Shown: one piece after another, positions 8,229-17,257 of the stretch | How positions within the stretch are numbered: position 1 is the first letter of the stretch | Layout of the letters: every line of letters begins with the position of its first letter | Assembly (NCBI GenBank): GCA_013365365.1 | Contig: JABVXU010000867.1 | Span: 1-17,257, forward strand | Origin: Cruorifilaria tuberocauda | Taxonomy: Eukaryota > Nematoda > Chromadorea > Rhabditida > Onchocercidae | Length of the DNA: 17,257 nucleotides | Direction: 5' to 3' | Position numbers and translations under genes: made by a program | The notes under the pieces: generated by a model | The model's database searches: none | Told to the model about the DNA's origin: nothing | The model's input: only the letters and a program-made list of their open reading frames with translations

Positions 8229-11200
8229 CTGCAAAAAAAAAGGAAAATTTTATTTTGATAAGAATTGATATTTTTAAAGCACATAAAATAAATTAAATTA
8301 TAACAGTTGTATCATTTAATTTATAGGTATTTAATCTAGATATTGATTTAAAATCAATTACTCGATTCTCTTTTTGTAATAAAAATATTCAGTTTTTCCT
8401 GTAATATATTCAAGTATGTAAATCATTTAAATAAAAAACAAAAAAAAATTTGCCTTCATCTCTTATTTGCCGAGCGAAATTGTTTGGATGAATAACAGCG
8501 CTAGAACCCTTGTAAGGTGGATAAGGTATATATCTATAAATTATATTATTTCTTTCATTTCTAAATCAAAAGTTTGGAAATTATAACTTTCGTATTCGGT
8601 CTTGTCTGCAATTGAATATTACCAGAATTAACAAAATTTGATTATTTTAATCAAATTAATAGAATTTCTGGAAGAAATTTAAGATAGAGGTCGTCAGAAA
8701 CCATTAAACTTAATTTAGCTTTGTCAAAGATACGGGTAGTAGTTTCAAGCTTTGTTAAGCTAAATGACACTATCTTCATTCTATTCTATAAAATCTGTAA
8801 AATTTCAATTCTATGAATCATTTCTATAATTTTCAATTCTATAAAATTTCCGGAACTAAACCAAAATTAGTTAATTTTCAATAGAATTCCGTAGTTCACA
8901 AAAAATGCTTAGTGTTAGAATCATCTTATTCTTAAGATAAATATCTTTTTCAGGAAGTTTTGAAATTATACTTTTCTTCGGTTGTTGATGAATACATCTT
9001 CTTGACTGTACGTGATGATGTTTCAGGTATTTCAAGTATGGAAATTGGAGTTGTGGTTGCATACTGATGTATTAGTTCACGTGGATTCGTTATCAAGTAA
9101 TCTTTGGTGACATCAAACCTCCGATACCGTTCTGATCTCGTTGTCTCATGTAATGTGGATCCATCTGTAAATTTATAATCTATATTATTCATGATAAAAT
9201 TACATTTGTATATCACGAAGTTTTCTGACCCATCGTTTACCCTTATTCAAATAAAAAAGGGTAAGCAATATTTTGTTCCGGATTAACATACCACTTGAAC
9301 GACCGTCGTTTTTAAATCCGTAATCCCCATAATTGTCAAATCCGTTTAGTAGATCAGCACTCTGTGAGCGACCTTTAAACTAACCAAATATTCAACAAAA
9401 AAAAAAGATAAAACAAACAAAAATATCAATCTACTCGTTTCAAATGACTAATAAATTATACAAGTTGAGAAAAAAGAAAAAATAAACAAAATGCACAACA
9501 GCTAAAATTCTAAAAATCTAAAATGCGTTCGACAAGTTGCAAAAAGCTACGTCAAAATAATTACGTTTTTAGAAATGATTTAAAAGTTCTCTAAAATTAG
9601 TATGTTAGAGTTCATTCAATCAGATCTACTTTATAACAAAATAATATGAAAGAATAAATGTTATTAAATTTTTAGTAAATTGCAATTCTATTTATTTCTC
9701 TTTTGAATTAGGAAATATCAATCAGATTGAAAGTAAATGATTTATCATTAATTTAATTTTACCAAAAATTTTTGATTCAACAGAACTAAAAGTAAAGGAA
9801 TTTTAAAATAATTTTTTTAGGACTTTCAGCACGGATAAAACTCATACAATTTTTACTTTCTTCCATTTGACATTTTTTTATGCTAGAAAATTTCTAAAAG
9901 TGCAAACCTCTAGATTCACTCATAAATGGATCAGAGTATGTGAAACCATGTATACTATGTGGATCGTGATAAGTTGGTGAGTACTGATAAGCTGAAGTTG
10001 GTGAATGGTAGCGGTAATTTGGTGACCCGGTACCATGAAAATCCATACCTCGTGATCCAGCAGCATAACTATTTGTACCACGTGTCCCCGTACCATGTCC
10101 ATCTACACCTGATTTAGGTGATTCGATATCACAACCTTTTCCAGTACCTGATCCTCTGCTACTATCTATACTAATTCGACAAATCAACAAAAATGTGTCA
10201 TTTCTACTGTGTGCGGAAAAAAAAAACACGGCATACACAATTTTAATATTGTTGAATAATCAGGTAAATTTAAAAATGTGAACCTCGACCACTTGAATAA
10301 CCGATATCACCGGATCCAGGATCACTTGAATAATCCTTTCCGGGACCGAACGGTGTGCCACCACTACCACCACCACTACCACCACCGCCACCACCACTTT
10401 CTGGTCTTCGATCACCTATTCCTCCACCTTTGTAATCTGAATCTCGTCCACTAAAACCCATGTCGGGACCAGTACCACTTTGTTGTCCAAATGAATCGCT
10501 ACCTATAACTTATATATAACATTTAATTACTGTTTTTATCTGATTTTAACTTCATCAAAATATTTCACAATCTTATCAAATAGCCAATTCCGATTTATTT
10601 TTTATCAATTTCAAAATTCGCTGTAAATAATAATGATGATAAGAGAAAACGATGTGATGATATCGAATTACAATTTCCATTTCGAAATTTTTTATTGAAA
10701 ATAAACTTGAGACTAAATTTCAAGGCGAAAATACCTGGTGACATCCCGCCTGTTAGTCGTGAATCACGTCCACTTCCACCCATATCACTTCCGTAATCGT
10801 TTCCTAAGCCTAAACAAGTCACCCACAAATAAGAATCAACGAATAAACGTTTGCAAAAGACTAATGATAACATAAGGTAATAAAGTAGTTTAAAAAGATG
10901 AAAAAAAAAACAGACAACAGCTTAATCAATTAAATTTACCTATGAAATTTTGAAATAAGTTATATATTAAATTATTTAAACATTTCTCACAATTGTACTC
11001 TCACCATCGACAATTGAAGTGAAAGAGGAAAGAATAAATATTCTGAAGTAATATGAATAATTATTTGTAATTAGGAAAAACGTTAATTATGCAGATGATA
11101 AATGGAATTAATGAAAACCTATTATCACATTCATTTAAAGAACATAGTAATTTAAATTATTATAAAATTAATAGATACCATGAGTTGTTGTTCGGGTATA

Positions 11201-14200
11201 AATATTGTAACCATCATGGCCAGGTTCACCTCTGTCCAATGTTCTGCTATGTGTCACAGTAACTTTTGGCGATAAATCTTTCGGGATACGTTTCAATTCA
11301 ACACCATCCGCAGCAACAACACCGTCACCAATTGGTGAATAATATAAACGCCGTGGCTTCAATGAGCGAGGCAAATGTTCCGGATCAGTAATAATCTTAA
11401 AATAAAGAAACAAAACTTGTCAAATAATCACAAAAAATTAGATAAGATTAGAAATAAAAAAATGTTGAAATCATAATCTCAAAAATGCTTACTTCACCAC
11501 CATGCCATTTTGTAGGCATGAATTCTACCCCAGAGCCCGGTCGATCACCGTATCCTGAAAATCGACTCCTTTCATCATCATCTCGGTGCCGTTGTGATGC
11601 ATGACTTCGAGAACGTGCTGTTTCATACCGATTATAATCATCCTGCAAAGATTTTACCTTTAAAACTAAAGTTTTTATGATTTATAATTCTTTAATTTCA
11701 ATTAATTTTTATTGCTGATAGATTCAAATAGCAAAAACTTGATTAAAAAATTCGATGAATAAGGAAAATACTCAAATCTTAGAAATCATAATAAACATAC
11801 CGGATGTTTTCCATATGACTGATAATTGCTACCCGGACTGTAATTCGAGAATCGATTATCACGATTTCGATTTGTATATCCAGAATTTCCATAATATGAC
11901 ATTGTGTTAGTCTTATCGTTTCTACCAGTGTTATAGTTATTACTACCGCTATTGTCGTTATTATACAAATTATAAAAATCGTCGAAACTGTTCGAGTTTT
12001 TCAAGTGATTGCCCGGTGTAGACCAGTTTGGTGATAACGAAGATGTCCGATGGATTGTTTCTTCCGGTTGATATACGTCGTCCGACCACTTTACTTCCTT
12101 TCTACTACAATAACAAGAAAAAAGAATCAAAAGAAACAGATACATCTATTTGCATAGAAATATATATATATATAATTACTGATAACTGATAAATTCAAAA
12201 AGATTCGAATCATATAAAAATGTTTATGATTATATTACTAATCATTTTATATCATGATATTATTACATATTTTCTTCGTCAAATGATTTACATTAAACAA
12301 AACTATTCCTTTTAACCTATTTGTTTTAACCCATTTTAAGAAATTGCTCGAAATCATTAAGTGATAGAGAGAAAAACGGAAAGAAATAGATCTACAAGAG
12401 AAGAAAAAGAAAAAAAATGATGAAATCACGATAAAATCACAATAAAACACAATGAAATTTATATTGAAATTGATAAAATTTATTCGTTTTTTTTTCGAGA
12501 ATAACGAGAATACTACTGAAATCAATGAGATTTTTATTGAAATTAACAAAATTTCCATTAAAATTATCATATTTCTGAATTTATCTAAATGAAATAATAA
12601 TATTAATGAGTATCAAAGATCAATAGATATCCCATATGGAATGAGTTTGATGAAATCAGAAATTTGGTGCCTAAGCGGTAAACAAAATTTACACATCAGA
12701 CTTACCCCCTGTTAGGAGATACGGATAACGTTCCGTAGTTTCGCTGATACGAGTTGGATCGATCTCGATCTCGATCTTCTCCTTTATCTTTATCTTTCGC
12801 CCAAGTTGATGAGTCACCTGTTTCTGTTGCAACAAAAAAAAAATTAAGAAAAAGTTGAGAAAAATTTCACTTCAATCATATTTAAAAAATCCAACCTCAA
12901 ATCAATTATGACACATCAACTGTTAACATTTCATACTTTATCATTTCATTTTAATTTTTAGCTTTTTAAAATTTATGTTAATGCTAATGATAAGCCAATT
13001 TCATTGAAGAAAATTATCATTTGTATGACAGAAATAGAACATGCATTGGAAAATTGGATCAAAATTCATGATTCTGATATGATAAAGATAGATTAGTTCA
13101 AAATTTACTTTTACTGATTATTATTGCAATGGAAAACGTTATGATGCCACCCAACAAAGTTGGCAAATACGAATAATTAAAAAAAAAAAGAAATTCAACA
13201 ATTTTGCAGTTTTCTTATCTAAAGTTTGTATACTGATAAAATTGTTGAGAAAAGAAATTGGAAAAATTCTTGAAAATTAAAATAAATTACTTGAAGAATA
13301 TAATTCAGAAATTATCACATAAATTTAATAATGCTTATCATTAGGGCTTTTGAAGAGAAATAATAATTTTAGAAATTAATTTTCATAAAAGAGCAGTAAA
13401 ATTTCGATTGAGAAAGCACTAATCAAGATCAAATATGTATTTTACAATATCAAATTCATTTCAAAAATTGAAAATTCAAAATACAATAACCAAGCATACC
13501 TTGTGAACTTGGTGAACGTAAGAGATGAGAATTTTGATCGATGAAACGTTGTAATTCGTATTTTTGTGATCTCGAAAGTTCGTGTTGATTTAAAAGATTA
13601 CACTCGTGCTCAAAATTCTGAATTACTTCAAACTTTTGAATGACAAAAAAAATTTGAAATTAATTTTAATTAAATTTCTTTGGAGCGAAAGAAAAAGGAA
13701 GTGAAATATGTGTTAGATCGATAAAATTTGCTAACAAAATCTAATCATAAAATTTTATCACAATATGTGAAAGGGAATAGAGGGCTGTCGAAATGTAACA
13801 AAACATATGTTTTAAAAAAGTTTCAACGTATGTCAGGAAAATTCCTTACTGCATTTTACTGCCTGTCAAAATATTCAATATAATCAATAAGTTGATTAAA
13901 AATGCATAATTTATTCATTCATTTGTTAAATTCTTCCATTTCACTCAATTTGATAAGTTGTAATATCTTATCATAGTGAAATACTATCATATAAATTGAT
14001 AATTCAAATAACTGTTTTTAATAATTAATATAAATTAATCAATAATCAGTGCAAACAATTTCTAATCATGCAATCTACTATCATGCATTCCATTCAGTTT
14101 CTCGATCAATATTAGTAGTAAGATCGAAGAAGCTATGATCATCAGTAAATGGATCATATGAAAGAATTTAGGATATTCTTAGCTATTTCATCCTTCATTC

Positions 14201-15513
14201 TTCCTCGATTACAGCTGTATTCTTTATTGTTCACTCATACAACTCGAGAAATGAAATGATGATGTTGGCGAAGTGTAAATATTAGATTTCATTAAGTTTG
14301 TCCTATCGATGTTTACACTTCAAAAACACAAATTGACATTTGACATCTTTTTTTTTGCAATAAATTACTTAAAGTGCTATTACTATTATTACAAGTAAGT
14401 AAATAATATACTTAATGCAAGAAAAAAAATACTGGAAAAAAGTAACGAAAAAAGAAGAAAAGAAATGAGTCAATACTATTTACGAATGAAAAAAGTAGAA
14501 AGTGAAAAAATTTTGCAGGAAAAAAATTCAAATTTAAATTGCAAAAAAGGAGGAAAAAAAAGTAATTGGTTCATTGCAAATAAAAATAAAAGAAAATGAT
14601 TAAGAAATTGTATGAAAGCAATATTTAAAAATCATCTTATGATATAAAAGCTAATAAATTAGCTTCAAATGATAAAATTCTTTTTTTTTTGGAGATATAA
14701 TGTAACAAGAATTTCAAACAAAATAGTGTAGTAGCTAATAGCTAATAGGAAAAATTAAACGAAATTCCTTCATTGAAGCAAAAAGTAGAAAAATGTTTTT
14801 AATAATTGGCTTCAAAATTTATTTTATAAAAAGATTTAATAAGAAAAAGAAAATCTAGAAAGTCAAGCTAAATGACCTGATATTCCTCTTAAAACTAAAA
14901 TATGAAATTGTAATAATTTAATTTGGTGCATATTTTAATTTTAGTTCAGTGTTCAGCTATAACTGATTAAATTTGAAGTGTTTTTGATACATAATACATT
15001 ATTCCTTCTTCCTTTGTATTTGTGATCAATTCCAAAAATGCATTATCATTATCATTATCATTATCATTATCGTCATTATTATCATCATCATATATGAGAT
15101 TAACAAACAAAATTCATGCATTAAAAGTGAAATTGAACAATAATGTGGTGCAAGGAAATCAGTTTTTCATATTTTGCGTGCATTCCTTTAGAATAAATTA
15201 TGGCAATAAATAATTATAATAAAATTTTAATCATTTATAAATTTTTTTGATAAAAGGATGATTTTCAATTTCTATCTTCTCCTTTAAATAACAAATTTTT
15301 TATTGCTTTCATACTAATCATCTATGAAATTGTAAGGTGATCATTTTGAATAGATCATTATCGATTGTATAATGCTCATAATGTTTTGAGGTATAGTGAT
15401 TATTTTTCTTGGAAGTGTGGAATTAAGGAATACAACTAACGCTGTTCTCCACAGTCATTCTGAATTTAATCGAAGCTCACCGATTCCGCGGTCACCATGC
15501 AATCAGAATTCAT
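8032..15513 (-). CDS. 13-exon gene for a low-complexity, probably nematode-specific protein (about 680 aa)
   Basis: I joined 13 exons on the minus strand: 15513-15481, 13617-13500, 12823-12706, 12104-11801, 11642-11493, 11395-11179, 10809-10735, 10502-10284, 10165-9908, 9372-9292, 9164-8972, 8533-8454, 8228-8032. They total 2043 nt and give one uninterrupted frame with matching phases at all 12 junctions. The order is: a short N-terminus; a helical, Gln/Leu-rich stretch (about 12-50); a charged DRDR region (about 60-75); an Asn/Tyr/Ser-rich region (about 91-191); an Arg/Asp-rich stretch (about 192-241); a core with PRRLYYSPIGDGVV (about 255-268); Gly-rich SGRDS repeats (about 314-413) with a poly-Gly run (375-387); a Tyr/Ser-rich part; then a non-repetitive C-terminal half with TNPRELIHQYATTTP (about 550) and a polar tail. 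No signal peptide or membrane segment is seen. It is probably largely disordered, perhaps a structural or scaffold protein. I recognise no domain and assign no function. Confidence 0.8.
8229..8453 (-). other. GC-AG intron 12
   Basis: The intron starts GCAAAT and ends TTTGCAG. GC-AG introns are a known minor U2 class with an AG|GCAAGT consensus; this donor keeps the AAG| exon side and differs at one later base. Phase agreement on both sides supports it. Confidence 0.65.
8454..8533 (-). CDS. Exon 12 (residues 589-615), ends at a GC donor
   Basis: An 80-nt exon reading YIPYPPYKGSSAVIHPNNFA and on. It enters after tttatag in phase 2 and leaves in phase 1. The donor is AAG|GCAAAT, a GC-type site. 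The nearest downstream GT lies in a T-run and would give the wrong phase for exon 13. Confidence 0.7.
8972..9164 (-). CDS. Exon 11 (residues 525-589, non-repetitive)
   Basis: Begins GSTLHETTRSERYRRFDVTK and contains TNPRELIHQYATTTPISILE, a balanced, conserved-looking block followed by a Lys/Ser/Thr-rich stretch. Acceptor tttacag, donor gtataa, phase 1 to 2. Confidence 0.8.
9292..9372 (-). CDS. Exon 10 (residues 498-525)
   Basis: An 81-nt symmetrical phase 1-1 exon. Reads RSQSADLLNGFDNYGDYGFK and on. The acceptor tttaaag is chosen because it fits the phase left by exon 9; a nearby ttag (start 9379) would not. Donor gtatgt. Confidence 0.75.
9908..10165 (-). CDS. Exon 9 (residues 412-497, Gly then Tyr/Ser/His-rich)
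   Basis: A 258-nt symmetrical phase 1-1 exon between gtatag and gtttgc. It starts DSSRGSGTGKG, continues with HGTG/RGT repeats and then a Tyr/Ser/Pro/His stretch (YHSPTSAYQYSPTYHDPHS). Several AG dinucleotides precede it; this acceptor is the one that keeps phase. Confidence 0.8.
10284..10502 (-). CDS. Exon 8 (residues 339-411, poly-Gly)
   Basis: A 219-nt symmetrical phase 1-1 exon between ttatag and gttcac. Contains DMGFSGRDSDY, a 13-residue Gly/Ser run (GGGGGGSGGGSGG, about 375-387) and DIGYSSGR, whose repeat is completed by the next exon. The donor gttcac is weak. Confidence 0.8.
10735..10809 (-). CDS. Exon 7 (residues 314-338, first SGRDS repeat)
   Basis: A 75-nt symmetrical phase 1-1 exon between gtttag and gtattt. 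Carries GNDYGSDMGGSGRDS, the first copy of the D-M/I-G-x-SGRDS repeat. Its length is a multiple of three. Confidence 0.8.
11179..11395 (-). CDS. Exon 6 (residues 242-314, ordered core)
   Basis: The most domain-like, least repetitive part: PRRLYYSPIGDGVVAADGVE, then a Pro/Thr-containing stretch ending GYNIYTRTTTHG. Balanced composition suggests purifying selection. The acceptor is a less usual ttttaag; the donor is gtatct in phase 1. I do not recognise the fold. Confidence 0.85.
11493..11642 (-). CDS. Exon 5 (residues 192-241, Arg/Asp-rich)
   Basis: Exactly 50 codons, phase 0 on both sides, between tttgcag and gtaagc, so it can be skipped without a frame change. Begins DDYNRYETARSRSHASQRHR and ends with MPTKWHGGE, which leads into the core exon. 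Confidence 0.85.
11801..12104 (-). CDS. Exon 4 (residues 90-191, Asn/Tyr/Ser-rich)
   Basis: The largest exon (304 nt). It begins KEVKWSDDVYQPEET and continues into an Asn-, Tyr-, Gly- and Ser-rich low-complexity region (NNDNSGSNNYNTGRND). The acceptor is a TAGTAG tandem, so one Arg codon is optional. The donor is gtatgt, phase 0. Confidence 0.85.
12099..12108 (-). other. Tandem TAGTAG acceptor of exon 4
   Basis: The acceptor reads ttgTAGTAGaaagg. Use of the first site gives ...RG-RKEV, use of the second gives ...RG-KEV, so one Arg is optional. Tandem NAGNAG acceptors are a known source of single-residue isoforms. Confidence 0.55.
12706..12823 (-). CDS. Exon 3 (residues 51-90, charged region)
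   Basis: Contains a KDKDK and DRDRDR charged patch followed by SPNRG. It ends at gtaagt in phase 2. Two CAG acceptors lie 6 bases apart (exon start 12823 or 12817), both in frame, giving ETGDSS or GDSS. Confidence 0.8.
13500..13617 (-). CDS. Exon 2 (residues 12-50, helical segment)
   Basis: Encodes a Leu/Gln/Glu-rich segment (NFEHECNLLNQHELSRSQKY and on) that looks alpha-helical or coiled-coil. It ends at a gtatgc donor in phase 1. The start is set by attcag; an upstream alternative acceptor (caaaag, start 13632) would add five residues in the same frame. Confidence 0.75.
13618..15480 (-). other. Intron 1, 1.86 kb
   Basis: By far the longest intron, AT-rich throughout, containing the ATTATC microsatellite. 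No further exon could be joined in phase. A short open stretch near 14093-14160 has no acceptor in frame. Confidence 0.5.
15042..15090. repeat. ATTATC microsatellite
   Basis: About six copies of attatc followed by imperfect attatcatc copies, within intron 1 of the minus-strand gene. Confidence 0.85.
15481..15513 (-). CDS. Exon 1 (start codon, residues 1-11)
   Basis: Reads MNSDCMVTAES and ends in phase 0 at a gtgagc donor, matching the phase-0 entry of exon 2. It is a local GC-rich islet. AAG directly precedes the ATG (gtttaagATG), so a trans-splice acceptor is possible but not shown. It is the least secure exon because a 1.86-kb intron separates it from exon 2, but no other start codon fits near exon 2. 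Confidence 0.5.
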
Positions 15514-15535
15514 CTTAAACGTTTATCATTTTAGT

Positions 15536-15586
15536 GAATTATTTACACGTTGAATTATTTATTTACACGTTCAAATATTTTGAACG
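15536..15586 (-). promoter_or_regulatory. Paired AACGTGTAAATAA elements and palindrome upstream of the start codon
   Basis: On the gene's strand, AACGTGTAAATAA occurs twice (15551-15536 region and 15571-15552 region), the second with a 4-base insertion further on. The distal copy overlaps a palindrome, cgttcaaa (15568-15575) with tttgaacg (15579-15586). They lie 23-73 bases upstream of the ATG, in the 5' UTR or core promoter. Binding factors are unknown. Confidence 0.35.
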
Positions 15587-16558
15587 CTTTCACATAATTT
15601 ACATGCTATATCATTAAAACTTTGTTGAATTGTTAGCAATTAAATTAATTCTTGCTATTCTATTTTTATCATTTTTTTTTGTATTGCAAAATAAATCGTT
15701 CAACGAAATTCCTTTTCCGATTTTTTTTTTTTTGTAGAACTTAACTTCATTGAAAGTTAATTTTGGAATTATTGGAAATAAAAATTTTTTTAAATAAATT
15801 CTATCTCAGCGATCAATGAATATTACGATATTACGATTAATTCTATTTCTATACTTCTGCAAAATTACTGATTTAAAGGAAATTTTGATGCACACTAAGC
15901 TTTGTAATGGATGATTTATCGAGAATGAACAATGACCGTGTATCGTTAGAAAAAAAAAAAAGTTATTTCCGGGTGAAAGGCGAGTTGTAAAAATTACTGG
16001 AATTAATTAATCAAATCTAACTAACACTTTTTAACATTTTCCAAAAAATTTCTGTACGTAACCAATTAAATTAATGATGAAGAAGAAAAACGTTTTTAAA
16101 AGATCAACGTTATGCCGTTGCTTTAAAATGTCGCAATTCTAATTTTTGATTTCTTGACCTCAATAATCAGGTATGGATGAAATGCATGCGATTCACTTCT
16201 CTTCAATTTTTCCGTATCATATCACAGGTATTCTAAATTTTGTGTCCAAGTAATTTCAATTCATTATCTTAAGCATTGCTCATTTTTTTTTCTGATTAAA
16301 ACTCTTAATCTTTCTTATCTGTCCAGAAAAATATTCATATCACTTTCCTTTTCCAATATATTTTATCCTAATTTATTCGTTCATCTAATTAATTATAAAT
16401 TAATTTATAATGTATTGGAAACTTTTTACAACACAAAACTGTCCAATTTAAACAACCTAATTTTTTAAATAAATTTCTATCTAATTCATTCTATAGCAAA
16501 ATAGTATCATAACAAAAAAAAAAAGAATCGAAAGCTATCTTAAAGGTAAATCTTTTAA

Positions 16559-16632
16559 ATTGAAAGAAAAGTGAAAAGAAGGAAGAAGGAAGGTAAAAAA
16601 AGGTTGGAAAGAAGGAAGAAAGTAAAAATGAA
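16559..16632. repeat. GA-rich purine tract
   Basis: Nearly pure purine run made of gaagga and gaaggaag units. Low complexity; it could form a triplex-prone structure in principle. Confidence 0.6.
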
Positions 16633-16844
16633 GCAAACATCGATAATAACTTGGTCGTGGTATTTGTTAGTAATGATGCTACTGAAATTCTTAGCTAATA
16701 TAATTTTTCAAAAATATTGATAGCAACAAAACAAATAATGTAGTGAAAAAGAAAACGAAAAAATACGATAGAGGAAAAAGTGGAAAGGAATTAAAGAAAG
16801 TTTGAAGATATGACGAGAATAGAATGGTTGGATAAGAATGTTTA

Positions 16845-16876
16845 TGTGGGTGTGTATGCGTGTATGCGTGCGTGTT

Positions 16877-16913
<37 letters not shown>

Positions 16914-16926
16914 ATGTATGTGTCTG
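16845..16926. repeat. (TG)n microsatellite
   Basis: A pure run of about 14 TG units (about 16880-16908), flanked by interrupted TG with GTATGCG variants. Its two strands give spurious His-Thr or Cys-Val open frames. Confidence 0.95.
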
Positions 16927-17257
16927 TGATAGTTGAAGGAAGTGGAAAAATGGGTACGATAGATTATGGGTGGGCAAAAATGAGGAAGATGAAGCAACAG
17001 CTGAAAACTATCAAAAGGTTTTTCGAAACCTTTTTTTTTTCTTTTCTTTTCTTTAGCTTATATTTTTCAAAACAAACCACATGCGGACAAGAATTATTTC
17101 ATTTCTTCGTTTTCTTTTTTTTTTTTCGTTAGCTTAATCCTCTATTTCTAATCTCTTTATAAACGAAACTTTAAAAGCCTAAATATTAGAAATATTATCA
17201 CTGTTTGTTTATAAATTAGATTGATTAAATATGTGATAAAATTTTTCCTAAAATTTA

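Larger units (their letters stand above)
15587..17257. other. Upstream flank without a recognised gene
   Basis: AT-rich, with poly-T runs (15661-15740) and nothing resembling an exon joined to the minus-strand gene. Open frames are produced by the microsatellite and by A/T runs. It probably contains the promoter region. Confidence 0.6.

Noticed and set aside
12247..12570. 107-codon minus-strand open frame rich in Phe and Ile
   Set aside because: It lies wholly in intron 3 of the minus-strand gene and is built from imperfect ATT/AAAT repeats.
14093..14160. Protein-like stretch YDPFTDDHSFFDLTTNIDR on the minus strand, and an overlapping hydrophobic frame starting MIHLLMIIASS
   Set aside because: The first has a stop upstream and no AG acceptor in frame; the second is a short frame without a donor. 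Neither joins the surrounding gene in phase.
16708..17132. Open frames on both strands around the TG repeat
   Set aside because: They read the microsatellite as His-Thr or Cys-Val repeats and have no exon partners.

Overview
The window is AT-rich eukaryotic DNA, most likely from a nematode and best matching a filarial-type genome. Introns run from about 100 bp to 1.9 kb, acceptors are short nematode types (TTTCAG, TTATAG, TTTAG) without long polypyrimidine tracts, intergenic DNA is long and AT-rich, and exons stand out as GC-richer islets. The organism call is inference from style only. No rRNA, tRNA, CRISPR array, spliced-leader gene or transposase was recognised.

Left part (about 85-2795, + strand): seven GC-richer exon-like islets are separated by AT-rich stretches, each bounded by good splice signals, and followed by an AATAAA at 2773-2778. 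Every frame is interrupted along the spliced chain. The islets are instead packed with short stem-loops. Islet 1122-1308 holds five back-to-back hairpins, and islet 2268-2373 holds a 13-bp hairpin plus a second one. Two islets (415-454 and 803-846) lie in a tandemly duplicated intron-exon-intron unit, and their shared hairpin differs by two compensated base pairs. I read this as a candidate spliced, highly structured RNA gene. A small protein (64 or 99 codons from overlapping ATGs) or a decayed gene are the alternatives. This is the most unusual part of the window.

Middle (2796-7863): about 5 kb of AT-rich intergenic DNA. It holds a dense cluster of bZIP-like palindromes (3803-3847), a 12-bp hairpin (3635-3666) and one orphan exon-like ORF with a CxxC motif (6572-6706).

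Right part (8032-15513, - strand): one gene that I could join from 13 coding exons with matching phases into a continuous 680-residue frame. The protein is low-complexity, rich in Gly, Ser, Asn, Arg and Asp, has no domain I recognise, and has a conserved-looking core (PRRLYYSPIGDGVV) and C-terminal half. It shows a GC-AG intron, two tandem acceptors, and a run of four symmetrical phase-1 exons carrying D(M/I)GxSGRDS repeats. The gene is convergent with the left-hand transcript.

Right flank (15514-17257): the upstream region of that gene, with paired AACGTGTAAATAA elements and a palindrome close to the start codon, then a GA-rich tract and a long (TG)n microsatellite.
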